Positions 47,243 through 56,675 of a DNA stretch of 64,000 nucleotides are shown here, piece by piece (the first letter of the stretch is position 1; each line of letters opens with the position of its first letter). Below the pieces are notes generated by a model. That model worked only from the letters and a program-made list of their open reading frames with translations. It did not search any database and was not told the DNA's origin. The translations under genes were made by a program, and so were the position numbers. Origin of the DNA: Planctomycetia bacterium (GTDB taxonomy: Bacteria; Planctomycetota; Planctomycetia; Pirellulales; Thermoguttaceae); assembly GCA_030527185.1 (NCBI GenBank), contig JAUNBF010000001.1:62001-126000 (forward strand), read 5' to 3'.

Positions 47243-48184
47243 TTACGAATTATCAATTAACTCAAAGTCCAGTTCCAGGTCGTGTAGTAGTGCCAGGTCG
47301 GAGGAGGGGATTCCGCCGGGGGTGGTGAGGAGGTTGCCAACCATGAGGCCATTGGCACCTGCGTAAAAAAGGAGGGATTGCAAAGGTCCCATGGCGGAGC
47401 GTCCGGCACAAATGCGGATTCCTGAATCGGGGCAGGCAATCCGAAAAAGGGCGACCGTCCGCAGAATGTCCAACGGCGGGACGGGAGGACGGTTTTCCAA
47501 CGGTGTGCCGGGAATGGGAACGAGAAAATTGAGCGGAATCTCCTCCACCCGCAATTCCGCCAGCGTCTGAGCCAGTTCCACCCGTTGTTCCAGCGTTTCG
47601 CCCAGCCCGAAAATCCCGCCACAGCAGATTTCCAGCCCGACCGATCGGGCGTTTCGGACGGTTTGGATTCTGTCGTCGTAAGTGTGCGTGGTGCAAATGT
47701 TTGGGAAAAAACTGCGAGCCGTTTCGAGGTTGTGGTGAAAGCGTCGCAGCCCGGCATTTTGGAGCCGCAGCAAATCTTCGCGGGGAAGGCAGCCCAACGA
47801 CGCACACCAGAATGGCCTTTCCCCCACTTGGGGTCGCAGAGCCTGCAATTCTTCGGCCAGAATCGCCACTTCGCGGGAACTCAGCCGGCAACCACTGGTG
47901 ACCCAGCCGAAATTTTGGAGCGGTAGCGGGCTGGCGGTGGGGAACTGTCGGATTTTTTCACGGCAAAGTGGATAGACCGACGTTTGCGGCACGGCATGGT
48001 GAGCGGACTGGGCACAAAAGGCACAATTTTCGCCGCACGCCCCACTTTTCACGTTGGCAATGGCACAAAGAGCAATGCGGTTGCCGAATTTTTCCAGCCG
48101 CAGAGCTTGGGTTTGAGCGAGTAATTCGGGTATTTTCTCCGGTGGCGTCTGGAGGATGGCCAGTCCCTGAGCAAGCGTTATCAT
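47243..48184 (-). CDS. bioB: Biotin synthase
   Basis: A radical-SAM enzyme that inserts sulfur into dethiobiotin. The 313-aa protein has the 4Fe-4S motif CxxxCxxC (CGENCAFC, about residues 48-55), the HHNLETARSFFPNICTTHTY region with cluster-binding cysteine, and the terminal SAMGPLQ and GANGLMVGNLLTTPG segments typical of BioB. I chose ATG 48184, which gives the family length; an upstream reading to 48349 adds an unrelated Pro/Phe-rich stretch that crosses the divergent promoter. It is first in the bioB-bioDA pair; no regulator site was recognised. Confidence 0.92.
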   Translation of the reverse strand: MITLAQGLAILQTPPEKIPELLAQTQALRLEKFGNRIALCAIANVKSGACGENCAFCAQSAHHAVPQTSVYPLCREKIRQFPTASPLPLQNFGWVTSGCRLSSREVAILAEELQALRPQVGERPFWCASLGCLPREDLLRLQNAGLRRFHHNLETARSFFPNICTTHTYDDRIQTVRNARSVGLEICCGGIFGLGETLEQRVELAQTLAELRVEEIPLNFLVPIPGTPLENRPPVPPLDILRTVALFRIACPDSGIRICAGRSAMGPLQSLLFYAGANGLMVGNLLTTPGGIPSSDLALLHDLELDFELIDNS

Positions 48185-48312
48185 CGGTTTATTTCGGGGG
48201 ATGAGAGGAATTTGGAAAGCCTTTATTATAGTTGGAGAAGTCTTTTCCGCAAGGGGAGGAAAGGGTGTCGCAAAAAGGTAGGGTGAAAGTCGCGAAAAGG
48301 TAGGTTTTTTAG

Positions 48313-48340
48313 TTGCATTCGTAAAAAACTGTGTTATAAT
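48313..48340 (+). promoter_or_regulatory. Promoter of gene E
   Basis: GTTGCA at -35 (TTGCAT 48313-48318), 16-base spacer, TATAAT 48335-48340; the same motif as genes B and D. The leader to the start codon is about 137 bases. Confidence 0.6.
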
Positions 48341-48483
48341 GAAAACCATGGAGAAAATTTTTACTATTTTTTGAGGATTTTTGCCCCCGCCATCATCGGT
48401 ACGGTTGGGGCCAAACGGCGGAAAGAAATTTGAGGATAGAACAGGTATTCCCTAACACTTTGAAAAACGAGAGGATGAGTACG

Positions 48484-50492
48484 ATGAACAGAAAAAATTT
48501 GGTATTGGAAATGGCTCTGGCAATGTTAATTTGCGGGGGGGGGGTAATTTACGAGGAGTCTTTGGCACGGACTACTATTGGCAGGGTAGCGCAACCGATG
48601 CGTGGAATACTCCCACGCTGTGGAGTCCGCAAGGTACTCCGGGCACAAGTGATACGATCTTTATCTTCGATAACAAAACTCTCACACTAAAAGGCTCTGA
48701 CAATGTGAACGTGGGTCTTTTTCTGACAGGCCAGACGGGTAGTGCGAGTGCAACAGGATCGGGGACGATCTATGTAACAGAGAACGCAAGTATCAAGACG
48801 AGCAATAATATGGTCGTAGGCCGGAATGCGGCCAAAGGATATTTCTATCTTCAAGGCGGAAGTGTGAATTCAGGTGGCAATTTCTATGTTGGGTTCGCCA
48901 ATGATTTCCGAGAGACAAACTACGGGTATGTCGAACAGACGGGCGGTGATTGGAGCGTGGTTGGCTCGTTGGAAGTGGGTGGGGCCGCACTCGTGAATAA
49001 TTCCTATGGAACCGGAGAGTATCTATTGAAGAATGGGACGGTCTCTACAAAAGATTTCATTGTTGGCTGTCGTGGTGGAGTAGGGACTTTCACTCTGGAA
49101 GGTGGCGAGGTAACGGTTACTAGTGGTAATATGGTGATTGGGCTGTATGAGAATGGTCAAACGGCCACGATGGGTTCGGGAACAGTGAAACAATCTGGCG
49201 GAACTTTAACACTTGGAACGGGTTCGGGAATACTCTATATTGGAGGATATACGCCTTTGAACAACTCCCGGGGAAAAGGGACGTATGAATATAGTGGCGG
49301 GACTCTGAATGTGGGAGAGGTCATTCTGGGAGCATGGTTGGGAGACGGTACGCTGAACGTTACAAACGGTTCTCTGACACTTCCTAAACTCACGGTAGGA
49401 GGGAGTCTTGATTCCGCTTCGGAGTTGAATGTTTCGGGCGGAGAATTGACGGTTCAATCCCTCAATCGTGGAGTGAATCAGTTGACGGTTTCGGGGGATG
49501 GAGTTTTGAATATCGTGGGGAACTATGCCCATCGAGATAATGGTAGCCGGAATGTGGATGTCTCTGGTGGAAAGTTGAACGTGACCGGGCAATTCGATAT
49601 AGCGGGCACAACGGTGCAATTTTCCGGGGGAGAGCATTCGGTTGGACAGTTGAGATCGGTGAGTAGTGGGCTTGCGACGACCTTGAATTTGGTGGGGGAT
49701 GTGAAGCTTCATGTAGGCCGTGTGGCATTTGTTCAGGCCAATGCCGAAACGACGAAAATCAACTGGTACGCAACCTCGGCAGGCTTTCCGACGATTGTCA
49801 GTGCGACGAATGATCCCACGACTTCAGGTTTATCGGATGCGTTTGCGGGTACCCATACGGCCAAAGTGGGGGGCGGCGTAGCTTTGATGAAGGAGAGTGG
49901 CTGGACGTTGTTTTCGGCGATCAAGGAACAGGATAATACCGGGGCATCGGCAAGTAATGTCATCGTGACGGACTCTCATGTCTGGAAAATGGATAAAACC
50001 TGGGACTCTGTGGAAGATAACGGTGATTTGACCAATTTCAAAATCAGCGCATGGCTGGACCCAGCCGCGAAAAGTGGGGAGTTGGAAATCGCGGCCAATA
50101 CTTACGAGACGCTTCGGTTGGAGGAGAGTCGGGAATATGGCTGGATTGAGTTTACGAACAATACCGATTCGCTGCAAAATTATATGATTTCGTTGGAACT
50201 GGTCGGTTTGGATGAGACTTCGACGTTGGAAGCGGTGTTGGCGTGGATGGAGGAAAATGGAGAGGGAAATGTGGAATCGGACGGCGTCAATCATCTGTTG
50301 TTGTCCGGGTTGTCGTTGATGTCGGGGGAGACGAATTTTCTGGCATGGGATTTTGCGGATTTCAACGCTCTGATGGGCGGAGAGGTGGCGGTGGGATCGG
50401 TCACGGCAATGGCGGTTCCTGAGCCTGCGACGTGGTTTCTGTTGGGATTGGGGTTGATGGGACTTTTCTGGAGCCGAAAACGAAAATCATAA
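48484..50492 (+). CDS. PEP-CTERM surface protein E, frame interrupted by G10 tract
   Basis: About 669 aa when read through. ATG 48484 has GAGAGG upstream and starts a signal peptide (MNRKNLVLEMALAMLIC) that runs into a G10 tract. At 10 the frame then leaves the protein and stops after about 50 codons. At 8 or 11 it continues in frame into GGGNLRGVFG and a TDYYWQGS mature start, with a plausible cleavage site. The body has repeats of the gene D type (GTFTLEGGEVTV, YSGGTLNVGEV). It ends AVPEPATWF, hydrophobic helix, SRKRKS. As assembled it reads OFF. A DUF1559 gene, an HzsA-related gene and glutamate decarboxylase follow on the same strand. Confidence 0.8.
48535..48544 (+). repeat. G10 mononucleotide tract in gene E
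   Basis: At the end of the signal-peptide core. In frame at 8 or 11, out of frame at 10. Confidence 0.9.
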
Positions 50493-50507
50493 AGAGGGGT
50501 GAATTTC

Positions 50508-51527
50508 ATGAAGAAAAAGGGTTTTACGTTGGTGGAGCTTCTGGTGGTCATTGCGATTATCGGAATGCTCGTCGGGTTGCTTCTGCCCGCCATCCAGCAG
50601 GCTCGGGAAGCAGCCCGGATGTCGCAGTGTTCCAATCAATTACGTCAAATTGGCCTGGCTTGCCATAACTATATGTCTTCCAACAGTGAGAAGTTTCCCG
50701 AAGGAGTCATCAAGCAACAGGGAACCGATGGCAGTTACGAAGGACGGGGGATGGCAGGTGTTTTTACGCTGATTTTGCCTTATATCGAGCAGGCAACGAT
50801 TTATGAGCAGATCGATTTGGAGCGGAAAATTACGTCGTTGTACCATAACAACACGTCGTACCAAACGCCGGGCGGAACGACGATCGATGGTCGGAGTTTG
50901 CTGATGACGGTGATTTCGTCGTACCTTTGCCCGAGTTGGAGCGAAGATTCCACGGTGGAGAAAACGGCGTACCATATTTACGGTTCGCTGCGGACGTACA
51001 TGGGAGTGGGAGGGGTGATTCGGAATTCGGACGAACGTGATCCCCAGGGAAATGCCTACCCCATTGCCACGGTGGAGAGTTCCGGGAATGGGAATATGCC
51101 TCGGAATGGGATGTTTGAGTGGTGCAAGGTGGTTCGGGTGGGAAGTGTGTCGGACGGGTTGAGCAATACGCTGATGGTGGGCGAATATGTCCATCGGGAC
51201 GAGGATGCCAATTCGTCGTTTTATACCCATCCGGGAAATGTTCGTCCGGCACTTTACGGTGCGAACGATGAGCCTTCTGGTCATCATTCGCCGTTTAGTT
51301 TCAAAGTGGTGACGCGCGACTACGGACGAATCAATCAACGGGTCGATCGTGCGGATGGCGTTCCGTTTGCGTGGCTGCCGATGGGGAGTTCGCATACGGG
51401 CGGCGCGAATTTTGCCCGCGCGGATGGGAGCGTTTCGTTTGTCGCGGACCGGGTTTCGTACATGGTCTATTCTGCGTTGTGTACCCGGAATGGCAAAGAA
51501 TCGACGCTGAATGTGGAGGAAGATTGA
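50508..51527 (+). CDS. DUF1559 pseudopilin-like protein (cassette E)
   Basis: A 339-aa protein with prepilin leader MKKK before GFTLVELLVV, the LLPAIQQAREAARMSQC extension, and the H-x9-DG motif HTGGANFARADG. ATG 50508 has GAGGGG seven bases upstream; a GTG at 50499 is a weaker choice. It starts 15 bases after gene E. The central region has the SDGLSNT segment shared by the family. Confidence 0.9.
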   Translation: MKKKGFTLVELLVVIAIIGMLVGLLLPAIQQAREAARMSQCSNQLRQIGLACHNYMSSNSEKFPEGVIKQQGTDGSYEGRGMAGVFTLILPYIEQATIYEQIDLERKITSLYHNNTSYQTPGGTTIDGRSLLMTVISSYLCPSWSEDSTVEKTAYHIYGSLRTYMGVGGVIRNSDERDPQGNAYPIATVESSGNGNMPRNGMFEWCKVVRVGSVSDGLSNTLMVGEYVHRDEDANSSFYTHPGNVRPALYGANDEPSGHHSPFSFKVVTRDYGRINQRVDRADGVPFAWLPMGSSHTGGANFARADGSVSFVADRVSYMVYSALCTRNGKESTLNVEED

Positions 51528-51555
51528 TCGAAATTGAAGTAGAGGGAAATCAGCA

Positions 51556-54500
51556 ATGAAATGGATATTTTTTATTGGTGGGTTATGGTTTTCAGGAATG
51601 TTGGTGGGAGCGGAAATTCGCCCGGTGGCAGTTTGGACTTCGGCAGATGTCTTGGGACCGGAATTTTCGGCAAAAAACATGATCGACGGGGATTTGGCGA
51701 CTTACGCCGCACTTCTGGATGAGAGCCGGACGGGAAAAAGTGAGAAAACGATTCCACCCTATGGAGCGAATCCAACAACGTGTCTGTTTGTGCTGGATTT
51801 GGGGAGTATGCAGAAATTCAAGGGAATGAAATTTGTGGCTCCTGGCTACAACGCACCATTGATGGCATCCCGTGTGACGATTTTTCTCTGCGAGGACGCG
51901 GAGGGAAAAAGAGGTATGCGGACACTTGTTGAAAATGCAGGTCTGATTTCCACCAGGAACAATTACGCTGCGTTTCTCGATTTTGGGAAAGTGGTGGAAG
52001 GGCGTTATGTTGGTGTGCGGGTGAATGCTTCCTGGGAAGAGAAGCTGCCGCTCAATTCGGAAGATGGCTGGATCAATATTCGGGCTGTCTATCGTCAAAA
52101 AGGAATGCCGGTGAGTGGTTTGGGAGATCGTTTTCTGGCTCAGTTTGCGGAAGTGAGTTGTTATCTGGAAGAACCGGCTGACCGGCGGGCACCGAATCCG
52201 CCGGATGTGGCGATTGCTCCCGAACGGTTGTTTCGCGACTGGCTTTATCAGGACTATGGTCTGGATGTGAGCCTCTGCTTCCATTCTTCGCAAAATGCGG
52301 CGTTGGAAAAAGGACTGGTGGAAAAAGTTCTGGCGGAATTGCATGAAAAAAATGTCGATTGTACAAAACTCATTTCGGAAAAGGAGTGGCTTGTGCAGGA
52401 ACGCATTCCTGGAAAGGATTCCCGGTGGAAGGAACTCTATCGAAAGGCGTGCGAACAACGACGGATTACGCGATTGCAATACCTGTTGGGAAAAACGAAG
52501 CAGTTTTTGTATGTCAAGCATTTTGTCTTTGGTGGTGGAGTGATTATCGAATATACGGAGTACCAGATAGATCGCCAAATGCCACCGTATGGAGATAAGA
52601 CGAAAGAATTTCGTCCCGGTTCGCAGCTCTGCCTGGCGACGATTTTGCCGGATGGGTCGATTCAGCACGAAGTCCTGATTCACAAACCCAACGGCCTGAT
52701 TCGTGATCCGGCGTTGAGTTACGATGCGAAAACGCTGATTTTTTCCATGCGGGATAATTTCCAGACGGAAAATTTCCATCTCTACAAGATGGATATGGTA
52801 TCCCGGAAAGTGGAGCAGATTACATTCGATTCTGAAAAGGAAGGAAAACCGGTCTATTGCAGTGACACGGAGCCGTGCATTACGCCGGAGGGGAAGATTC
52901 TCTTCCAGTCCACGCGGGGCGGGTTGATGGATATTTGCTGGCCGATGCGTTGTTCTAATTTGTATACCTGTGACATGGATGGAAAAAACATCGTCCGTCT
53001 GGGCTTTGATCAGTTGCACACGCTTTATCCGCAAGTTCAGGAAGATGGCCGAATTACATTCACGCGGTGGGAGTACAACGACCGAAACGCGACGTTTGTA
53101 CAGCCGTTGATGGTGATGAATCCCGACGGTACCGCCCAGACGGAGTATTACGGAAACAATTCGTGGTATCCGACCTCCATTATCCATGCCCGTGGGGTGC
53201 CGGGAAGTCACAAGGCGATTGCGCTGGTTTCGGGGCACCATGTTTTACACAAAGGAAAACTGGTTCTGATTGACCGAAACAAAGGAACGCAGGAGAATGA
53301 CGGGATTGAGTTTGTGGCAGGTTCTTCCCCGGACAACCAGCCAGGCCGTCAACCTTCCCAAGCCCCGAAAATTGACCGGGAAGTGTTTGAAATTGACGTT
53401 TACGGCCACGATGGTCCGCAGTTTCAGTACCCCTATGCGTTTGACGAAGAGCATTACCTGGTCGGTTTCAACCCGGAAGGTTATTTTTGCCAATATCCGT
53501 GGTGTTACCCACCGTTTGGCGTTTATTTCATGGATGCGGAAGGCCGTCGGGAATTACTGGCGTTCGACTGGTCGATTTCGTGTTGTCAGGCAATTCCTGT
53601 GATGGAACGTTCGGTGCCGGTTCAGAGAATTTCGTCGAAAGATAGGACTTCCAATACCGGTTGCTTCTATGTTCAGAACGTCTATTTGGGGCCGGGTTTG
53701 AAGGGAATTCCTGAAGGGACGATCCGTCGTCTGCGTGTGGTGGGACTGGAATACCGTGCCGCTATGGTGGGGATGGGAAGTAATCGTGGCGTTGGTGGTT
53801 GGGGAAATGTCTTTACGCCGATCTCATTTAACAGTGGCAGTTGGGACGTGAAGCATGTTTTGGGAGAAGTCGATGTGGAAGCGGACGGAAGTGCATTTTT
53901 TGAAGTTCCAGCCCGGACCCCCGTTTATTTCCAGTTGCTGGATGAGAAGGGACGCTGTGTGCAGACGATGCGCAGTTGGGCAACATTACAGCCGGGAGAA
54001 CAGTTTGCTTGCCTGGGTTGTCATGAAAACAAGAACGACGTTGGACTGGTTTCGCAGAGGAAACCCACGATAGCCATGAGTAAACCGATTCAGAAATTGC
54101 GTCCGTTGGGGGAGAAGCATCCTTGGATGAAACGGCTGGAGACGGAAAATTATCTTGATTCGCTCGAAATGTTTCTGGGAATCCAGCAGCCGTGTGATTT
54201 GGACCCGGATGCTCCGGTGGATGGTTTCAGTTACATGCAGGAAATTCAACCGATTTGGGAAAAACATTGTGTCGAGTGCCATCGGGGAAATATTCATCAT
54301 CCCGATCCCCAAAAAGCCTCTTCACTTGCCTTGACGGGAGAGTTTATCGAGACGAAAGAACGTGTTTTGCGGAAGAATGTGGATGAGCATAAACGGAATT
54401 ATGCCCGCTCATATCTGGAATTGACCGACAACGGTAACCACAATGGAAGTCGATGGGTTTCTTGGATTCCGTCCCGAAGCCAGTCGGACATGATTCCCCC

Positions 54501-54747
54501 TTATTTTCGCGGTTCGGTAAAGAGTTCGCTGATGGATTACCTGGAACCCTCCCACTATGGCGTTGCGGTATCGGATGTTGAAAAGCGGAAAGTGGCGTGT
54601 TGGATTGATTTATGTGTTCCTTTTGCCGGTTCCTATGCCCAGCACAACACCTGGACGGATGCGGAAAAGGCTCAGTACGATTACTTCCAGCAAAAACGAG
54701 TTCATTTTGCTCGGGAGGAGATGGAAATAATCCGCCAGTTGGAGTAG
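51556..54747 (+). CDS. Secreted HzsA-related protein with two CxxCH motifs
   Basis: A 1063-aa protein with a signal peptide (MKWIFFIGGLWFSGMLVGAE). Residues about 30-190 resemble a discoidin-type beta-sandwich; the middle has TolB-like propeller segments (DPALSYDAKTLIFSMRD, ITPEGKILFQSTRGG). The C-terminal third has CLGCHE (about 818) and CVECHR (about 905), two c-type haem sites. This order is that of planctomycete proteins annotated as hydrazine-synthase-alpha-related, which occur widely outside anammox species, so hydrazine chemistry should not be assumed. It starts 28 bases after the cassette-E DUF1559 gene, suggesting co-transcription. Confidence 0.75.
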   Translation: MKWIFFIGGLWFSGMLVGAEIRPVAVWTSADVLGPEFSAKNMIDGDLATYAALLDESRTGKSEKTIPPYGANPTTCLFVLDLGSMQKFKGMKFVAPGYNAPLMASRVTIFLCEDAEGKRGMRTLVENAGLISTRNNYAAFLDFGKVVEGRYVGVRVNASWEEKLPLNSEDGWINIRAVYRQKGMPVSGLGDRFLAQFAEVSCYLEEPADRRAPNPPDVAIAPERLFRDWLYQDYGLDVSLCFHSSQNAALEKGLVEKVLAELHEKNVDCTKLISEKEWLVQERIPGKDSRWKELYRKACEQRRITRLQYLLGKTKQFLYVKHFVFGGGVIIEYTEYQIDRQMPPYGDKTKEFRPGSQLCLATILPDGSIQHEVLIHKPNGLIRDPALSYDAKTLIFSMRDNFQTENFHLYKMDMVSRKVEQITFDSEKEGKPVYCSDTEPCITPEGKILFQSTRGGLMDICWPMRCSNLYTCDMDGKNIVRLGFDQLHTLYPQVQEDGRITFTRWEYNDRNATFVQPLMVMNPDGTAQTEYYGNNSWYPTSIIHARGVPGSHKAIALVSGHHVLHKGKLVLIDRNKGTQENDGIEFVAGSSPDNQPGRQPSQAPKIDREVFEIDVYGHDGPQFQYPYAFDEEHYLVGFNPEGYFCQYPWCYPPFGVYFMDAEGRRELLAFDWSISCCQAIPVMERSVPVQRISSKDRTSNTGCFYVQNVYLGPGLKGIPEGTIRRLRVVGLEYRAAMVGMGSNRGVGGWGNVFTPISFNSGSWDVKHVLGEVDVEADGSAFFEVPARTPVYFQLLDEKGRCVQTMRSWATLQPGEQFACLGCHENKNDVGLVSQRKPTIAMSKPIQKLRPLGEKHPWMKRLETENYLDSLEMFLGIQQPCDLDPDAPVDGFSYMQEIQPIWEKHCVECHRGNIHHPDPQKASSLALTGEFIETKERVLRKNVDEHKRNYARSYLELTDNGNHNGSRWVSWIPSRSQSDMIPPYFRGSVKSSLMDYLEPSHYGVAVSDVEKRKVACWIDLCVPFAGSYAQHNTWTDAEKAQYDYFQQKRVHFAREEMEIIRQLE

Positions 54748-54841
54748 GAAAGTGGCATGGTTTTTCCTTGAACGCGGAAGTACAATGAAACAGAAGTCGT
54801 TTTGTTGAGAAAAATTCCATGAAAAGAGGGAGTAGGGAACC

Positions 54842-56218
54842 ATGTTGCATACCAACAGGGAGCGGAAAACGCCGTTTGTGGACACGTTTCTGGAGGTGGA
54901 AAACGCGATTGCCCAAATTCCACGGTACCAGATGTCGCCCGAATCCCTCTCACCACGGCAGGCGTATCACCTGGTGCGGGATGAGTTGATCGACGAAGGG
55001 AACGCACGTCAGAATTTGGCGACGTTTTGCCAGACGTTCATGGAAGAGGAAGCCGTTCGGCTCATTTCCGAAACGCTGAAAAAGAACAGTATCGATAAAT
55101 CGGAGTATCCCCGGACGGCCGAATTGGAAAATCGGTGTGTGCAGATTCTGGCCGATTTGTGGAACGTTCCTGCCGGTGCGGAGTTTATCGGAACATCGAC
55201 GGTCGGTTCCAGTGAAGCGTGCATGCTCAGTGCCCTTGCCATGAAATTTCGCTGGCGCAAGCGGATGAAAACGTCGCAAAAGCCGAACCTGGTGATTTCG
55301 AGTGGTTTTCAGGTCTGTTGGGAGAAATTCTGCCGTTATTGGGATGTGGAACTGCGGGCGATTCCGATGGACGCATCCCATTTCTGCCTCGACGCGGAAA
55401 AGGCCATTCTGGCGTGTGACGAAGGGACGATCGGTGTGGTGGGAATTTTGGGAATCACCTACACCGGAATGTACGACGATATTCGAGCTTTGGATAAAGT
55501 TGTCGAAACGTACAATCAACACGCCACCAACCCGATTTCCATCCATATCGATGCCGCTTCTGGGGGATTGTACGCACCGTTTGTCCAACCGGAACTGGTT
55601 TGGGATTTCCGCCTGAAAAACGTCGTTTCCATCAATACCTCCGGGCACAAATATGGCCTCGTCTATCCGGGAATTGGCTGGGTACTCTGGAAAGAGAAGG
55701 AATTTCTGCCGGAAGAGTTGATTTTTCAGGTGAGTTATCTTGGCGGCACCGTTCCCACCATGGCCATCAACTTTTCCCGTTCTGCCGGACAAATTATCGG
55801 GCAATACTACAATTTTGTTCGATTCGGAAGAAGTGGTTACGAGAGAATCCATCGAAATACGCAGCGAATTGCCCAGTACCTGGCGAGTGAAGTCGAAAAA
55901 ATGGGCTATTTCCAACTCTACCACCATGCCGACCATTTGCCGTTGGTCTGTTATGGCTTTCGTGAGGACGTGGACGTTTCGTGGAATCTGTACGATCTTT
56001 CCGACCACTTGCGTATGCGTGGGTGGCAGGTTCCGACGTACCCTTTGCCGGAGAATTTGCAGGAGATTCTCATTCACCGCTACGTTTGCCGTGCCGATTT
56101 GACACTTCCCATGGCCGAGCATTTGCTCGACGATTTACAGGCCTCCATCCGCGAATTGAACGACCGTCCCAATCTCACCCGCAATGAATACCGCGTGCCG
56201 CAAGGATTTACCCATTAG
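54842..56218 (+). CDS. gadB: Glutamate decarboxylase
   Basis: A PLP enzyme converting glutamate to GABA with consumption of a proton, usually for acid resistance. The 458-aa length and order of motifs match bacterial GadB: the N-terminal RYQMSPESLSPRQAY, the GTSTVGSSEACML segment, HIDAASGG, and the PLP lysine in SGHKYG (about 268). The C-terminal end QGFTH resembles the histidine-ending tail of the acid-sensing forms. It follows the HzsA-related gene by about 95 bases. A GltS-like transporter is elsewhere in the window, but no GABA antiporter is. Confidence 0.92.
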   Translation: MLHTNRERKTPFVDTFLEVENAIAQIPRYQMSPESLSPRQAYHLVRDELIDEGNARQNLATFCQTFMEEEAVRLISETLKKNSIDKSEYPRTAELENRCVQILADLWNVPAGAEFIGTSTVGSSEACMLSALAMKFRWRKRMKTSQKPNLVISSGFQVCWEKFCRYWDVELRAIPMDASHFCLDAEKAILACDEGTIGVVGILGITYTGMYDDIRALDKVVETYNQHATNPISIHIDAASGGLYAPFVQPELVWDFRLKNVVSINTSGHKYGLVYPGIGWVLWKEKEFLPEELIFQVSYLGGTVPTMAINFSRSAGQIIGQYYNFVRFGRSGYERIHRNTQRIAQYLASEVEKMGYFQLYHHADHLPLVCYGFREDVDVSWNLYDLSDHLRMRGWQVPTYPLPENLQEILIHRYVCRADLTLPMAEHLLDDLQASIRELNDRPNLTRNEYRVPQGFTH

Positions 56219-56270
56219 AGTACGTCTAAAAACATTTTTTCATTTTTATTTTTCCCTGAATTCATCTTGT

Positions 56271-56344
56271 TATCTCGGCGACAATCCCGATTTCAAGTAT
56301 CCGCCGAGAGAATCGTGGGAATGGAAATATCTGCGTCTTCTGCG
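56271..56344 (+). repeat. Dispersed intergenic repeat, copy 2
   Basis: Near-identical to 40751-40824, including the CTCGGCG/CGCCGAG inverted repeat. The downstream part of copy 1 reappears at about 56497-56542, so copy 2 is split by about 150 bases. The whole intergenic stretch 56219-56675 holds no gene. Confidence 0.75.
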
Positions 56345-56470
56345 TAATCTGCGGATAATTCTTAACGTTGGAAGTAGTTGAAATTGCTGGATTTATCCAA
56401 AAATCTCTCTAAAAAATAAGTTTTTCCGCATTTCCTTTTTTTGTCCGCAGATGACGCAGAAGACGCAGAT
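56329..56470. repeat. 27-base inverted repeat inside repeat copy 2
   Basis: Arms 56329-56355 and 56444-56470 are reverse complements with one mismatch, built of CTGCGT/ACGCAG units, flanking an 88-base AT-rich centre. It could be a small mobile element inserted in the dispersed repeat, or a strong RNA hairpin. Confidence 0.7.
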
Positions 56471-56675
56471 GATTTTACTTCCATCTCCATCCTCTGTGGA
56501 AAGTCTCCTATACTGCCAACGGCTCAACCGATTTATTTATACTCCATCCACTTGAGTTTTTCGGATTCACTCCCCAAAGGTAGGGGCTTTCTTTTTGTTT
56601 TCCTGAAATTCAAAATGGAAGGAGTATAGATGGAGTATAAATGTGGAAAATGAGTTCCAGAAATGCTCCTGAATC

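Noticed and set aside
48430-48690. An 86-codon frame across the gene E signal peptide, read as a separate small gene
   Set aside because: It is simply the start-codon frame of gene E continuing out of frame after the G10 tract; its last third has no protein-like sequence.
51592-53241. Minus-strand open frame opposite the HzsA-related gene
   Set aside because: Antisense shadow, with no start signal and unlikely composition.
51556-54747. Evidence for anammox (hydrazine synthase)
   Set aside because: No HzsB, HzsC or hydrazine dehydrogenase is nearby, and related proteins are common in non-anammox planctomycetes.
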